Assembly (NCBI GenBank): GCA_903813345.2
Contig: CAIIXF020000005.1
Coordinates: 34,599,375-34,663,374, forward strand
Source of the DNA: Owenia fusiformis
Lineage: Eukaryota > Annelida > Polychaeta > Sabellida > Oweniidae
Length of the DNA stretch: 64,000 nt
Reading direction: 5' to 3'
Positions within the stretch are counted from its first letter, which is position 1; each line of letters begins with the position of its first letter. The position numbers and the translations under genes are program-made. Shown piece by piece: positions 15,373-28,300 of this stretch. The notes under the pieces were generated by a model, which was given only the letters and a program-made list of their open reading frames with translations, was not told where the DNA came from and did no database searches.

Positions 15373-16442
15373 GCATGCTTACTCGCACCCAATTTGCATG
15401 AAAGTAATATGAGCATATCATGAACAATGTTGTAAAATCTATGATGGAATGAGAGATCTAGATTTAATATTTACGATCAAATCTATAAGTCTCGACGTGT
15501 GACTTTATTTACTCATCGTATCGTTGGAAGCGTCTTTCGATAAGATAGCACTTGGCAAGTTTGTATTTATTCGTCAGCTGCTAAGTTTTCACAATATGTC
15601 CCTCTCTCAGCCACCAAGACCTTATCTACACATGGGATAGTGTTAAACGGTCTTGTATACGGACAGGTGCATGGGTTCTCGTCTTTATGAAGATAGCTAT
15701 AAAACTCCATACGTTGACATCCTTGGCATTATATCATATTCAGTATGGGAGGACGGACGGGGGACAAATCGGGCATGCTCGTTTTGCTCCGGAGAAAATA
15801 TTCGGAGGGGACATTTAGAGAGAGACACTGAGAGGTTTCAACATTTAAGGATATCTGCACTGCACAACCTGCTCTAGTTGTAGTAATGATTAAATTCTGA
15901 ATGTTTGGTTCAAGAAGATAAATACGAATATTTACAAAACGGTGGAAACCAAGGTTAGTATGGTATGACCAGATTTTATCTCTAAATGAGAAGGAATCGT
16001 TTTTATGAAAATTACAATAATCACCGCGTTCATGGACAAGTTAAGAATGAAGTCCGAAAAAACTATCAAAATAGGCCTATTAAAATAATTTTTGTTCTCA
16101 TCGTTCTACTTTATTTAGAATCCTAAATGGTTTTAAGGTGTCTGGCCTATAGTAATAGTAATGTCTATTTCTCCTAACCCGAATGTCTCCAACTTCGTGA
16201 CTGTGACCTCTCTAAAGGTGTGACGTTGATAAGATATATAAATGTTAACCCAATATTAACAATTTCAGATGTTCTAGTTCCCACCAACTATTCTTAGCCC
16301 TGTCCTATGCTCGACTGCCACGTTTAGAATCATACCTCATAGACGATCGATGTGGTACTATTTCGAGATTCTTGTAAGAATGAACTTTATGGTATAAACA
16401 TTTTTAGTTACGTTTGAGCCACAAATTGCCAAAACTGGCATT

Positions 16443-16492
16443 ATGGATTGGCCACAAGAATTAAACTTTTTAATGGACATAACAAAAGCAAG
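16443..16492 (+). CDS. Possible isolated first coding exon (MDWPQELNFLMDITKA)
   Basis: A 50-nt open segment begins with ATG and ends at the consensus donor AG|GTAAGT. The spacing W..E....L in MDWPQELNFLMDI loosely resembles the start of MADF/Myb-like DNA-binding domains often found in transposon-derived genes. No in-phase downstream exon was found: the acceptor after ACAATAG at about 16,680 would read into a stop. It may be a relic or chance. Confidence 0.2.
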
Positions 16493-16859
16493 GTAAGTCA
16501 ATTCAGGTAATGATTGCATTGTGTCTATATTCAGGGCGATCTGTTCAAATTTTGAATTTTGGATTAAATTCCTTCTTCACTTTGGTATATGATCATTTTC
16601 CCTTTTATGCAGCGCTGGGTACAAACATAATGAGTTGGCTCAAATATTGAATATAGTGATTTACTGAATTTTACAATAGCCCTGGATAAAGAAACCCAGA
16701 TTGGACGACACCAAGAACGCCGAGTAATGGCGTAAAGCACTGAAATTCACCCGAGCCCATCAAACAATGCGTTACAAGAACTGCTTTGTTCGTTCGGCTC
16801 GCGTTACAAAAAGTGCATTCAACCAGACATGGGGTGATGAAGACAACACGATTCTCCAA

Positions 16860-17053
16860 GATGGCGCTTTAATGCGACGTGCAAAGCCGCTTTGCACGCC
16901 GCATTTAAGCGCCATCAAAGCGCCGTTGGTGTGAACTTAGCTGTAGTCAAACTAAAGCTAAGTTCACACCAACGGCGCTTTAATGCGGCGTGTGAAGCGG
17001 CTTTGCACGTCGCATTAAAGCGCCATCAAAGCGCAGTTGGTGTGAACTTAGCT
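16860..17053. repeat. Foldback MITE family, copies A (truncated) and B
   Basis: Copy B (16,956-17,053) runs from AGCTAAGTTCACACCAACGG to its inverse ending GTTGGTGTGAACTTAGCT, with a GCGGCTTTGCACG hairpin core. Copy A (16,860-16,942) has the same core and right end but lacks the left end. The family is a short self-complementary element rich in GCGCTTTAAAGCG words; further copies lie near 17,230 and 20,385. Confidence 0.8.
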
Positions 17054-17148
17054 TAAAAACCATATAGAAAAGAATTGACAGTGGGGGATGATCATGAACT
17101 ATCGATGCATGACCACGGCCAAATAAATGATTTGGTAAGTATGAAGTA

Positions 17149-17427
17149 CACTCCCCTCCAAAAGTTAGGCAACGACTACAATAATTGAATAGCCTGTTTA
17201 TTTTGATTTTAATTGATTTCCTTAGATTGAGCTAAGTTCACACCAACGGCGCTTTGTTGACGCTGTAAAGTGGCGTGCAAAGCGGCTTTGCACGGCGCTT
17301 TAAAGCGCTATCAAAGCGCCGTTGGTGTGAACTTAGCTTTAGAAAATTACAACTTAAATATTTTCGTTCAATTTATACACGTTGTCCGATATAGAAGTTA
17401 GTGTTCCCAAACGTTTAAAGGGGAGTG
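17149..17427. mobile_element. TA-flanked MITE (CACTCCCCT family), copy 1, interrupted
   Basis: Ends CACTCCCCTCCAAAAGTTAG and the inverse CCCAAACGTTTAAAGGGGAGTG are flanked by TA on both sides. The element is split by a foldback MITE at 17,230-17,338. Removing it leaves about 170 bp, matching the 169 bp intact copy at 25,749-25,917. TA target duplication fits Tc1/mariner-type mobilisation. Confidence 0.8.
17230..17338. mobile_element. Foldback MITE, copy C, nested in another MITE
   Basis: A complete palindromic copy from AGCTAAGTTCACACC to GGTGTGAACTTAGCT with core GTGCAAAGCGGCTTTGCAC. It lies inside the 17,149-17,427 element, so it inserted after that element did. Confidence 0.85.
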
Positions 17428-17440
17428 TACGCCGACCGTA

Positions 17441-17485
17441 TATGATATGATTAAAATATGATATGATATGATATGAAGATATGAT
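17441..17485. repeat. GATAT microsatellite
   Basis: A short run of ATATGATATG-type pentamers, interrupted. It lies just beyond the end of the nested MITE pair. Confidence 0.7.
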
Positions 17486-18929
17486 TAAAATGTAAGATGT
17501 ATTCCCTAAAACGAGACATTGATATGTAATAATTCCCTTTTATTTGTGTTTGTCTTTATTCTATAGGCCTAATAAGAAGATGATTTTAAATTTCAACAAT
17601 TGTACAGAACAGTTGTTATATCTTATTAATTAAATTATAGAATTTCATGAAAATATTTATAAATGATTTGAATTGATTATAGTACACTGGCCAGATGTTG
17701 TATATAATAAATGCGATGCAACAAATTCACTAGTTTATTTACAATGAGATTCCTACATAATATTGACAATAAAATCCAAGTCGTAAGAATAAGTGTGGGA
17801 TTGAAAATTACCAAAGACAAAAAGTTGTTTCAATTTAAGATACATTTTGGCAGGTCAGACTCATCAAATAATATGAAGCTACCAGTTCAATACCCTTTGC
17901 ATTCGTTTGACTTCACTTCTTAGAAGAGAGCTTCGTCGTCTGTAGTTTAACTAGACTCTGCGCGCAGGGTACCAGTTCAACGCATGGCCTCAAGAAATGC
18001 GACGCTTCTTTTCAGTTTTGCAATGTCAAGTCGTCAAATATAATTTTAACTATGTACCAGACTGTGACTAAATATAGTCTTTGGCATGTAGTTGTTCAGT
18101 TACGATCTAGTTTCAATGTTCTCAAATAGATCCAATGATCACGTGTTCTGGAACAGTCATTTCAAGCTCTCCATGTATCGCATCTGCTGGGACCGTATAT
18201 CTAGCAAATCAGCATTTCGCGGTGTTGGAACTTTGTTCAATGCTCTTGTAAAATATCTTGCGTAGAGATTTCATTGGAGTTTGACAAACCTAACATTGCC
18301 TCCGCCTGCTGGTATTGTTTCAAATATATTTCTCATATCGAAACAACTTAAGCACACACTCTTAAATAGTAAATGATAAATTGATATGATGATGACGGAG
18401 ATGTTGTCGACCTTTGACCTGTAAGTTTTGGCTAGTGAATCTGAAAATAGAATGCATCAAAATAATGTAATATCATTGAAATGAAGGTTTATTTGTTAGT
18501 CAAACTATTTTGAAACAGTTCAATTCAACCTACCCACATACGTGTATAGCCTGCGACTCTCTATTCCCTTGTTATTATGCCGATAGCCCATTTCCTTTTA
18601 AGTTAATTTACACAGTCAGAACCAGGGCCAGTTAGGGCTTTATACGCTAAAAAGTTTACCACTATTCCCTGGGTATCATAATTTCCTTCATTTAACTGAA
18701 TTACTTTAGATCGATCAAAGAAAAAAAATTATTTGCTGTTACCTTTGACTAATAATAACTTTATCAATAATTCTATTAATAAGGCTGCTTCCACGCTCTG
18801 AGATCTATATCACCCCCTACATCTCTGCACCTTTCTCTAATGTTGTAGTTCTTCTGCCAAAGGGTATTGAACTGGTTGTAGTCCAAGTTGTACCGAGATG
18901 CTGTGCCGTGACTGCAACAATAATGAGTT

Positions 18930-19210
18930 TATGTGATAGAAATGTTGAGAAACAATTGGTTTATGTGTCTATTTTAAGCAAGAGTTGTAGCTTTATGTGT
19001 CTATTGGTATGATTGTTGAGTAACAATTTAGTTGGTTTATGTGTCTATCATTTTGACTGTTAAGCAACAGTTATAGGTTTAAGTGTCTACTGGTATAATT
19101 GTTGAGTAATGAATATGTGTCTATCGTTTTGACTGTTAAGCAAGGGTTGAAGGTTCATGTGTCTATTAGTATAATTGTAACATTTGGCTATGTGTCTATC
19201 GTTTTGAGAA
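18930..19210 (+). repeat. Degenerate minisatellite around TATGTGTCTAT
   Basis: The word TATGTGTCTAT, with small changes, recurs at alternating spacings of about 33 and 44 bp, giving a composite unit of about 77 bp that also contains TTGACTGTTAAGCAA and ATTGTTGAGTAA. About three and a half units are visible. It lies just downstream of the peroxidase gene, possibly within its 3' UTR. Confidence 0.75.
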
Positions 19211-19312
19211 AATTGTTCTCTACACGCACAGTATTGGAGGAAAAAGATACAATACAAAAAACGGGTGTTGCAAATTGCAATGATTTCAACTCATTACTTA
19301 ATTAACACATGC

Positions 19313-22300
19313 TTACTCGTTGGTCGGGTATGCCTCCCTGAATGGGACCTCCATTGTGTATGGCTGAATAGTGTTGATGTTGTCCCCATTTTCACAAATC
19401 ACCTTAGAAAGACGCACTTTTCTAATTGCATCCAGCTGGGCTAAAGGAATAAAAAAATTAAATGCATTTATTCTGAAAGTCCACAATTCACCATTCTGAT
19501 ACTCATCACGTCTCTCTGCCTTCAACTACTTAGACTTACTTCGAGCTTAAATGTACCGTGCGAAAGAATTTAAATGATCACAAATAAACCATTATAAAGT
19601 TAGATCATGCGTCCAACCTACCTGTAGAGAAGGCTTGAGGTCCGCTGTTTTCATACCAGAATCTATCTCCACGTTTGAGATCGCTGAACTGTTTGGCTAG
19701 AATGCAAGAGAAAACTGGACCAACCATCGCACCATTAGCTGGTGTTTCTGCCATACCGCCTGGGAAAAGGTCGATATCGTCGACGTGCCTGTAATATCAT
19801 TCGAAGAAAACACTTGTAAAATGGCCCAAGTTTGCAGAATGTAGTGGGAATTTTGGAAATTTTATTTTCTTCTTTACAGAAGTAAATATGTCGCATGATA
19901 TCCACGTTCTTATCTTTTATGCGGTCTTTGTTGAACCACGGGCTTTCAATTAGATATCTAGTTCAAAGCCCATGGTTGAACCATGTGACCTTTAATTCAG
20001 GCTAAAGGGATTTTTTTGCCATGTTATCAATCTCGAATCAGTCACCTTGTGTTGAACATGATAACTACATACCTAGTCGCATCTGGGTAATTGTATCCAG
20101 TTATTGTGTCTATTCATTTATCTTCATGCGTACATGTCTGTGTTAACATCAATGTTTTCTCTGATACTTACTTGTAGACTTGGGATAATTTCCTCACGAC
20201 TTCTTCGTCTTTGATTGTGTCCCGAAGCTGTTCGAATGAGTAGGCATATGGTAATCCACAGAATTGTCTCCATGCATTGTAACCTAAATTAAATTAGTTC
20301 AAAGTATTGAATTAAAAGGTTCTGAGAATTTCCAAATCAATATATCACAATTTATCTGCTCGTATATTATATTGCCGAATATCCCGCTTTACTCCGAGCT
20401 TTTCTACGACCTATTACGACCCCGACGCTTTAATCAAGCTTTGTTACGCTTTGGTGCCGCTTTACAAGCCGCTTTAAAGCGCCATCAAAGCGCCGTTGGT
20501 ATGTACAAAAATGACAAAAATGACGCTTTGCTCGCCGATTTAAAGCGTGTCATTCGCCGTTGGTGTGAACGTAGCTTAAATAAGATAAATTGTGATATAT
20601 TGGAATTCGTTAAATAGATGGCAGCACTTGTTCTTCTTATCGCAAAATGTGTGTGCCTTTTATCATGGTTTATGTATTTGACTATCAACAAGCATGTGCA
20701 ATGCAGTTTTTACCTGGTAGACCATGCTCTCTGCCTCTTTGTATATTAAGTGAGGCAAGATCTGTACCCAAACCATGAGGTGGGTGTTCGGCGAACAAAT
20801 GTTTTGTGACCTGTTTAGTCAAGAACCTATCTTGCTTCTCCATGTTTTGATCGCAGAGACCTTGTATGAAGCCATCCACTCCACCGTCAGCTTTGTTGTA
20901 AATGTTGCGGGGACGGAAGAAGAGCTAAAATGAGGCGTAGAAATAAAATATAGAAATGTTTTTTGCAACAGTCTCCTATTGATTTGGTAGATTTACATCT
21001 TCTAGGTTCTTCCTTTCTGACTTTACTGTGTATGCTTTCTAGCGCACAACGTTACAAAGTACAATAGAACATGTCTGAGTGGAACAGCTTTGGTACCTCT
21101 AAAAGTGTTCCACTTGGAAGGTGTTCCACATATTGAGATTTATTTCAACATTAAGTCAGTTGGTCTTGGGACTCTGGAAAGTGTTCCACTTACAGCGGTG
21201 TTCCACTGTACGATATTATCAACAAAACAGTACTGTGATAAAAAACATGCCTTTACATTATAGCATAATTCATAATACAACCCCCAAGTATCTGGAATAT
21301 TTGTAAGCAATCATCCTTTCGAACAAAAGGTTCATTTCATACCTCGCTCAGGTCCTTATCAGCTTCTCCGGCGCTAATCTTCTTGAAGATCATACTGTGA
21401 CCAAACCTCATTGCGGCAGTGGCGAATTCATTAGTAACACTTGGGTTCACTCTGCTGTCATAATCTGCAATTTCAAGTTCGATATGTTTATATTTACCTT
21501 CATTGTGTCATATTATACGTGTTAGCTTTTGTCCCCAGTTATATTCTCATTAACTGGTAAGTTATTGGGTAACATGTCAGTAAAATTTATAGGGGTTCAG
21601 CATTTATTCCTTTTCAACTCATTTCTTTATTTTGGAACTGGTTTGGACTAGTTTGAAATATTAAGGGAAATAATGAAAAACCGGAAAATATCTAAGATTA
21701 AGAGCAGGATGAAATTACACACCAAATTGAGAAAAAGAAGCAGCATATGATATTTAAAAGACGAAAAGCAACGAACTTGACAATAAAAGAAAATAGGTAT
21801 AGGTGATATTAGCATAGGCTACTCACGAGAATATCCTGATTTCAGGAGTTCTAATGAATATTTTCTCATTTCATGTTTGCCAAGAACAACCGGAAGCCAT
21901 TCCTTGTACGTAATATGTTGCATCATAGCACCGACAATCTTTCTCGCTTCTTGGTACACCTTGTCGCTAGACCAGTGCGGATTGAGCTTGTATAGTGCTT
22001 CGGAGATTCTGTTGTGCTGCCTCAACCAGATTGTGTGCATGGCTGTCAAACCAGAGTGTTCATTCACTCTTACATCCCCAGCCATGAAGCATTTAAAGCC
22101 CTGACCTTCTTCTTCACATTCCTTTTCCTCATCCGTCTGTGGAAGGAGGTATTTGAGGGATCTCGAGTTAGGATGATCAGTAACATTTAGGCGTCCATTT
22201 CCTACAATATCAAAGTCGTTAGTGTTATGGTCTCAATCTACATATACGATTGGCCAAAGCTCAGAAAAAAGAAACAGTTAACAGTATAACCAGTCATAGG

Positions 22301-25300
22301 GAAACAATCCACAATATCCATAAAACATACCAGTACATTATCTGAACTATATAGAAATAGCTTACACGTATTATTGATGTATTAATGGTAATTAAAGGAA
22401 CACTTCTTGCCAGCCCATTCTCTCTATATATGACAGCTTTAACTGCATTTTAAATGATCAATTTTGACCATATTAAAACAATTCCCCATGTTTTGCTGAA
22501 TACGGGCAAAATAAAATGGAGCTACAATATCAAGAAAGAATTGGGCTAACAAGGAATATCCCTTTAAGGGGTGTAACTTACTTGAGATCAAGTCTCTCAA
22601 AACCTTTGCCTCTTCTTCAGAAGATCCATACACGTTTGATGCGTCAATGTAGGATGTAATTTGGTTTACTTGCTCTCGTGGTCCTGGCAAAAACAAACAC
22701 AACGCAAAATAAAATTTATGTATAATTTTTTTTGCAATGAACATTTTCCCCAATGCTTTCTTTCGTCTATCTCTGATTGTATGCGTAACTGTATGCGTAA
22801 TTGTACGTGTAATTGTTGAAGAATGCCGACTGCTAGACAGGAAGAGAAACCCATTGACAATTTGGGGTAAATGAATAAAATGAATTAAAACAAATATGCA
22901 CTCTGACTCAATACTGTCAATTTGGTGACGTTTTGAAAACCATTTGTAGTATCAAAAGTCCTAGTTTAGGAATAAATAAGTATTTAGGATAGTCATTGTT
23001 TTGCCCGACATGCAAATCAAAATGGATTTCCTGCTTTGTGTGTCCAAGTGCTCGTTTTTATTTGTTCTTGTGTATATGTCTCTAGGAAGCCCATGATTAA
23101 AGCTATGGGGAGGGTGCTTCTTTAAGAGGCAGGTATTTGTGTTTTTAATAATTGCCTTTCTATTCAATTCCAATTCGTCCAAAAATAATTAACTAACTTA
23201 CCAATTGTGCATTTTGAGTTTGGGACCTCCTGGGATCTAACAAATTCGAGACATTTCTTAGGTCCGAAGTCTTTATCTCCAGCAGGAATCTTAATGGGAA
23301 CACATTCTTTAATTGAGTCATCGCATCCATCGTCACCACATTCAATATCCATAGTCTCATCAACTGTAAGATAGTGAATGTAAGAGTTATTTATACCATA
23401 TATACTAATAGGCATTCCTCTATCCCAATGTAATGCAAGGCAAAATGTTACCACTAGCCATTTGTTACAGGTGCCGACCGCCGAACACTAACCACAGAAC
23501 ACCGTCCACAAAAAGTTGGATCTAATATAACTTCTGGTGGTGACATAAAAAACTGTAAAATGTTTACTTATTCAATTTCCAGGCATATATTGTAAGACCA
23601 TGATTGTTTCATGAAATATTTCTTTTTTTTCTCGTAATGGTCTTTTGGGGTTGAGTTGTTCATGTTCAATTCACATCACACACTCACCACTACCATCCTT
23701 TGATATCTTAGCTACAGCCGTATGGGAGAGATCGTGATCGAGGAACTGTCCCCATTGCATCACCATCAATGTGTGAATATGGTCTGCGGGTTGGCCGTCC
23801 TCATGGATCACACTGCTTACCAGTCTAGCTGATGGGAGGCTGCCACCATGTTTGGCTTGACGTAGAAGTTCAATACCTGGAACGTATGATATCAAAATTC
23901 TATTGTAGGGTGTATTGCCTATTGTGTTCTCGGATGAGAATGAAGAGGGGAAGTGTCCCTTTGAATAATCATCACTCACTCAAAATAGGTGGCGAAGATT
24001 ATACACCACAGTCAAGCAGAAAGATATGTGTGATGCAACACTATTTTTCAATTTGGAAGAATACACAGTACCAGTTTACATCTTCTTTATGGCTCAGCCT
24101 AAAACATGATGGAATTACCGAAATCGGTAATAGTGTTCTGTGTTACCACATACTTACCATCGGCATAATCAGGGGCAATGTATCTCTTGAGTGGAGTGAA
24201 AGATCGTCCCCAGAGTGGGTTATAAATGTTGTTACATGCTCCAGTGTATGATCTGTAAAGCTCAAGGCCTGTTCCGCAATCATATCTAGGCCAGGGGCAG
24301 GTGTTGGGGTCGGGATCAGGGTATGCGTCGTCAGGCTTTAGCAGATGTGAACTTGCAGGAATGGGAGAGTGGATGTCAGAGAAGATATTAAGCGCTGTGA
24401 CTTTGTCCAGTTTGAAGCTAAAAATATATGAATATAGGAAGAGTTGTAACTGTCAATAAGTGTGATAGTAATCATTTACCTTAATGCCAAAACATTACAT
24501 AATAGGCATTGTATTTAACAGCAGATATTAGAACAGGCACGTGTACACAAGTTTTATGACCCCACTTAGATGTAATATGAGCTGGGATGAAAGATCTCAA
24601 AAATCGTCAATTTTGGGTTCTCCTGGATCGCCAAACCAAGCTCATTATATCATGGTATCTCAGGGCTGAGAAAAAATGAGATGTCATGGTTTATCATGAT
24701 GACAAATGTGAAAATAGTGATTGTGATCATCTTATTTTTTATTTCCCTTTAAGGAGCAACATCATTTTACATTTTACCTATTGGTAAAGTCATATAGCCT
24801 ATATCAATAGGCACACACACATGTGGGCATGACATCGTGTTGTACGATTTCAAATTAGAAAAAAGGAGCTGAGACGAAACTCATACAAATGATCGTGGCA
24901 TGAGAGGTCATGGTTCAAATAATGCAAAGATGTCACAGTTTTTTTAAATCAGTCGACTTACTAATCCATGAGCACCGTGGACGCGTTGCAGAGTACATGG
25001 GCGCACTGAGACAGTTTCTTGGCCATGGGCCTGGCAACGAGGAAACGCTGGACCTTCTTGAATGGTCTATTGGAGTTTCCTATAACATAATTAATAAATA
25101 CCAAATCATAATTGGACTGAACGATGAGAAAAATTCTTCAATAGTTAATTTACTACAAGCTTCCATCCATCCATCTGGCTCATATTTTCTTATTCTTCTG
25201 CTATATCAAAATTATTTCTCTTTGATAGAGCTAGGGAACAAATCGAATATTAGATATTAAGGAGTCGATGTACTGTTTAAAATCAGAAGTAAATAAAATG

Positions 25301-28300
25301 CCCAGTTGTTTGGAAGAAGACTAAGTACAATTTAATACAAGTTTCCGTAGGTTTTGAACCGAGTCTGAAGAAAAATTAAGAACCCAACTTACCTACAGAT
25401 CGAGAAGCAGTTTTCTCGTCGTCCATCTTGGTAATGAGAGATTCCATGGCTTTGTTCATGACGGATGGCAGCATCTCCTCAATTTTAGATTTCATGTCAT
25501 CATTATCTGTATTACCCAGAAAATAGTCAGGTTAGACATCAATCAAAAGTGCTGTTGTTTTCATAAACATGTCAGAATTTTGAACAGTTGAAAATCGTTT
25601 CACTTAATTTGCTCGTTTGTAAAACCTCCCTCTCTAAATACATTCTCATATGTACGTAAATTCTCGTAATGATAGGGGTGATTTATTTCATAAAATGTCC
25701 TGGATTCATTACGATGTAGGGGAAAGAACGAACAAACTGACATATATACTCCTCTCCATAAGTTTGGCAGTCGGAGGTCTCCTTTTAAATCACTTATAAA
25801 AGCCTGTTTATACCATTAAAATAGTTCATTGAATTTGTCATAGATTCCGGACAATTATAATTAAGGAACAAAATTGTGATTCAAATTTTCCAGTTGCCAA
25901 ACTTATGAAGGGGAGTGTACAGATTGTTCAGCCTTGGTCGGAAAATAATCTTGAATTTCGCGTACCTGATGAAGAATGGGTTGCCTGGTAAGTCTCCTCA
26001 ACAGTAGTCTCGACGTAATTTGTTGGCACAACGTGATTGTTTTCTTCACGTGCTTTTTTGGGTACATATCCTAAAGCAGAACATTTTTTCAAACTTTACA
26101 AGAAATGTTAACGTTGAAAAACGTTTTCTTAGAAATATTGATTTGCCTGGATGAAATGGCAATCTCCCGGAAAATTGAACAAATAACTTTATTAAATGGG
26201 ATTATTGTTAAAAATACGTGAAGAATATCATAAAAGCTCCGTTGATTAGAATTAACTTGAACCTAAGACAGAATACATATTGGTTGACGTAAATTTGTTT
26301 CACGACTTAAACAAAAGTTTCCTAACAGGCCCGTAGCCAGGGGGGCGGGGGGCAAAAATTCTTTCAAAATCAAGTAGTTTTCACCATTTTGAGCACTTCT
26401 CAAGTGATTTTAGCCATATTTGGGCCAAAATTGTCAAATGTGAACCCCCCCTGGAAATTTTTGAAACTGAACCCCCCCTTGGCAAATCCTGCATGGCTAC
26501 GGGCCTGCTTATCAATTAGAAACTGGAACTTCATACCTTGAGCGTTCTGGGGACAGGAGCCAAAGTCGCAACCACCTAGGTCATGGTTGTAGACGAGGGA
26601 TCCAGGACACTTCTGTTTGTAGGGAACGCCATTGGCACAGTAGATGTAGTTATGGCAATCATATGGGTCATGGTGTGTACCATCCGATCTGAACTTGCAA
26701 TAATCATCTAAAACAGAGTGAAAGGACAACTTAAGAGAAACATAGTTCAATAATGAAATATGGCAGTTTGCTGCATTCTGCTTGTACATAACATTCTGCT
26801 TGTATAAGGTTATCAAGAGGGGTTATCCCAGAAATATGATTGCAATAAGATTCAATAGATCGTAAATATAGGCATACACCCCCTAGAAGTTTGGCAACAG
26901 GAAATCCCATATGATCACGTCTTCGCCATATAAACATCGAGAAAACTAGTGAAAACCTGAAGTACATGAACCAGTGAAAGTAAATTATTTTAAAATGGCT
27001 CGGTCCAATTTGTCATATATTCGACCAACGGTAGCTGGTGGTTAAGATTAAAACAAAAATGGGATGTAACATGCTATCAAATGGGGGTTCAGATTGACAA
27101 ACTTTATAGGCGTGTATATCAGCATAAAATGTTACAGCATTTTCTCGTGAAGATTATTGGAGGTGATGTCATGTGCAAACTCATTACCATTGTAGGTTCT
27201 AATGCAAAAAATTCTATACTGGATGATGCAAAATAAAATACCGCAACTGGTGCTCTTACTTATGATTTGGAGAAGGACCCACCACCTACAGAAGAAGAAA
27301 TAACTATTAATATTAATACTGTAAGAGATGCTACGTGAAGTGCTTCTAAATATAAATAATAAATAAAAATGAATAAAAAATAAAGGTCGTGCTGTTTTGG
27401 GAAAGGCTGTGAAACATAAACACTGGATGTTATGAAAATAAAATTGAAGGACTTGAAAAAATAAAGTAAAATAACATTAATCAAAACTTGTGCTGAACAC
27501 CTTAACACCATTTGTGAACATCTGAGAAACTGTGACAAACAAATTCCATGCAAGATCCAATTTCGGGAAAATAAACATAACTACAATGTGAAAACCCCGA
27601 CATCAACTCTTCTCCACCCATATCAAAATCAATGATGGTGTGTACATAGTGGATACCTTTACAGGAGCCTTTTATACACGTCTGGTATCCGTCCTTGAAG
27701 ACAAGCCCAGATGGACACGCCTTAATGAAGGCAGTCCCATGGTCACATTTGATGTAGTATTGACAATTGAGAGGATGGGCATATCCCCTGTCATCCTTGT
27801 TTAGGCAAACGTCAGCCTTCACAGAATCAAAAATGGCTGGAATAAGCATATTGGTAACTTAAAACCATTTCTAATATGTCTTAAAACTAAGTGAATGTCT
27901 TGATGACGTGACAGCCTGACAGCAAACATGTATTATAGATCTGTATGACGGTCATGTGACCTCGATATGTTTCAAAAAGTGTCAGTGTCTTGAGTTTGAC
28001 ACACGACCTTAAAAAACAAAACATATGTTTGTTCCGGTCGTTGTCGATTGTCCAATCTAAGACATCTGCCGATCAATTATTAGGACATAAAATTATGATG
28101 AGAATTCTGACGTTTACTATACTCATTTGTACCTCTTGGTATCTTTTGGTATTTGCTGGTGCGGATGCCTATCTCCTCCACATAATCTTTTTTCCGAGTA
28201 TACTCAGCTGTGCCCACTTCAATTTTGGATGGATTTTGGATTTTGGTATGCTTTGTATGGTGGGTTTCCACAACACCTGTAGTAATTGTTTGTTTGACTA

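Larger units (their letters stand above)
13014..19312. other. Transposon-rich intergenic DNA between EXOSC1 and the peroxidase gene
   Basis: No complete gene is recognised in this 6.3 kb. It contains a dispersed-repeat copy (about 13,190), a TA-flanked element (14,339-15,181), a mariner-like end (about 15,336), a possible isolated coding exon (16,443), foldback copies (16,860-17,053 and 17,230-17,338), a TA-flanked MITE (17,149-17,427), a GATAT microsatellite and a minisatellite (18,930-19,210). The remainder, including 17,490-18,920, shows nothing I can name. Confidence 0.5.

Noticed and set aside
20372-20617. 81-codon plus-strand frame with [20 protein letters not shown]
   Set aside because: Falls on the GCGCTTTAAAGCG-rich foldback repeat inside a peroxidase intron.
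21040-21215. GTGTTCCAC words repeated several times, considered as a MITE
   Set aside because: Words are short and no inverted termini could be delimited.
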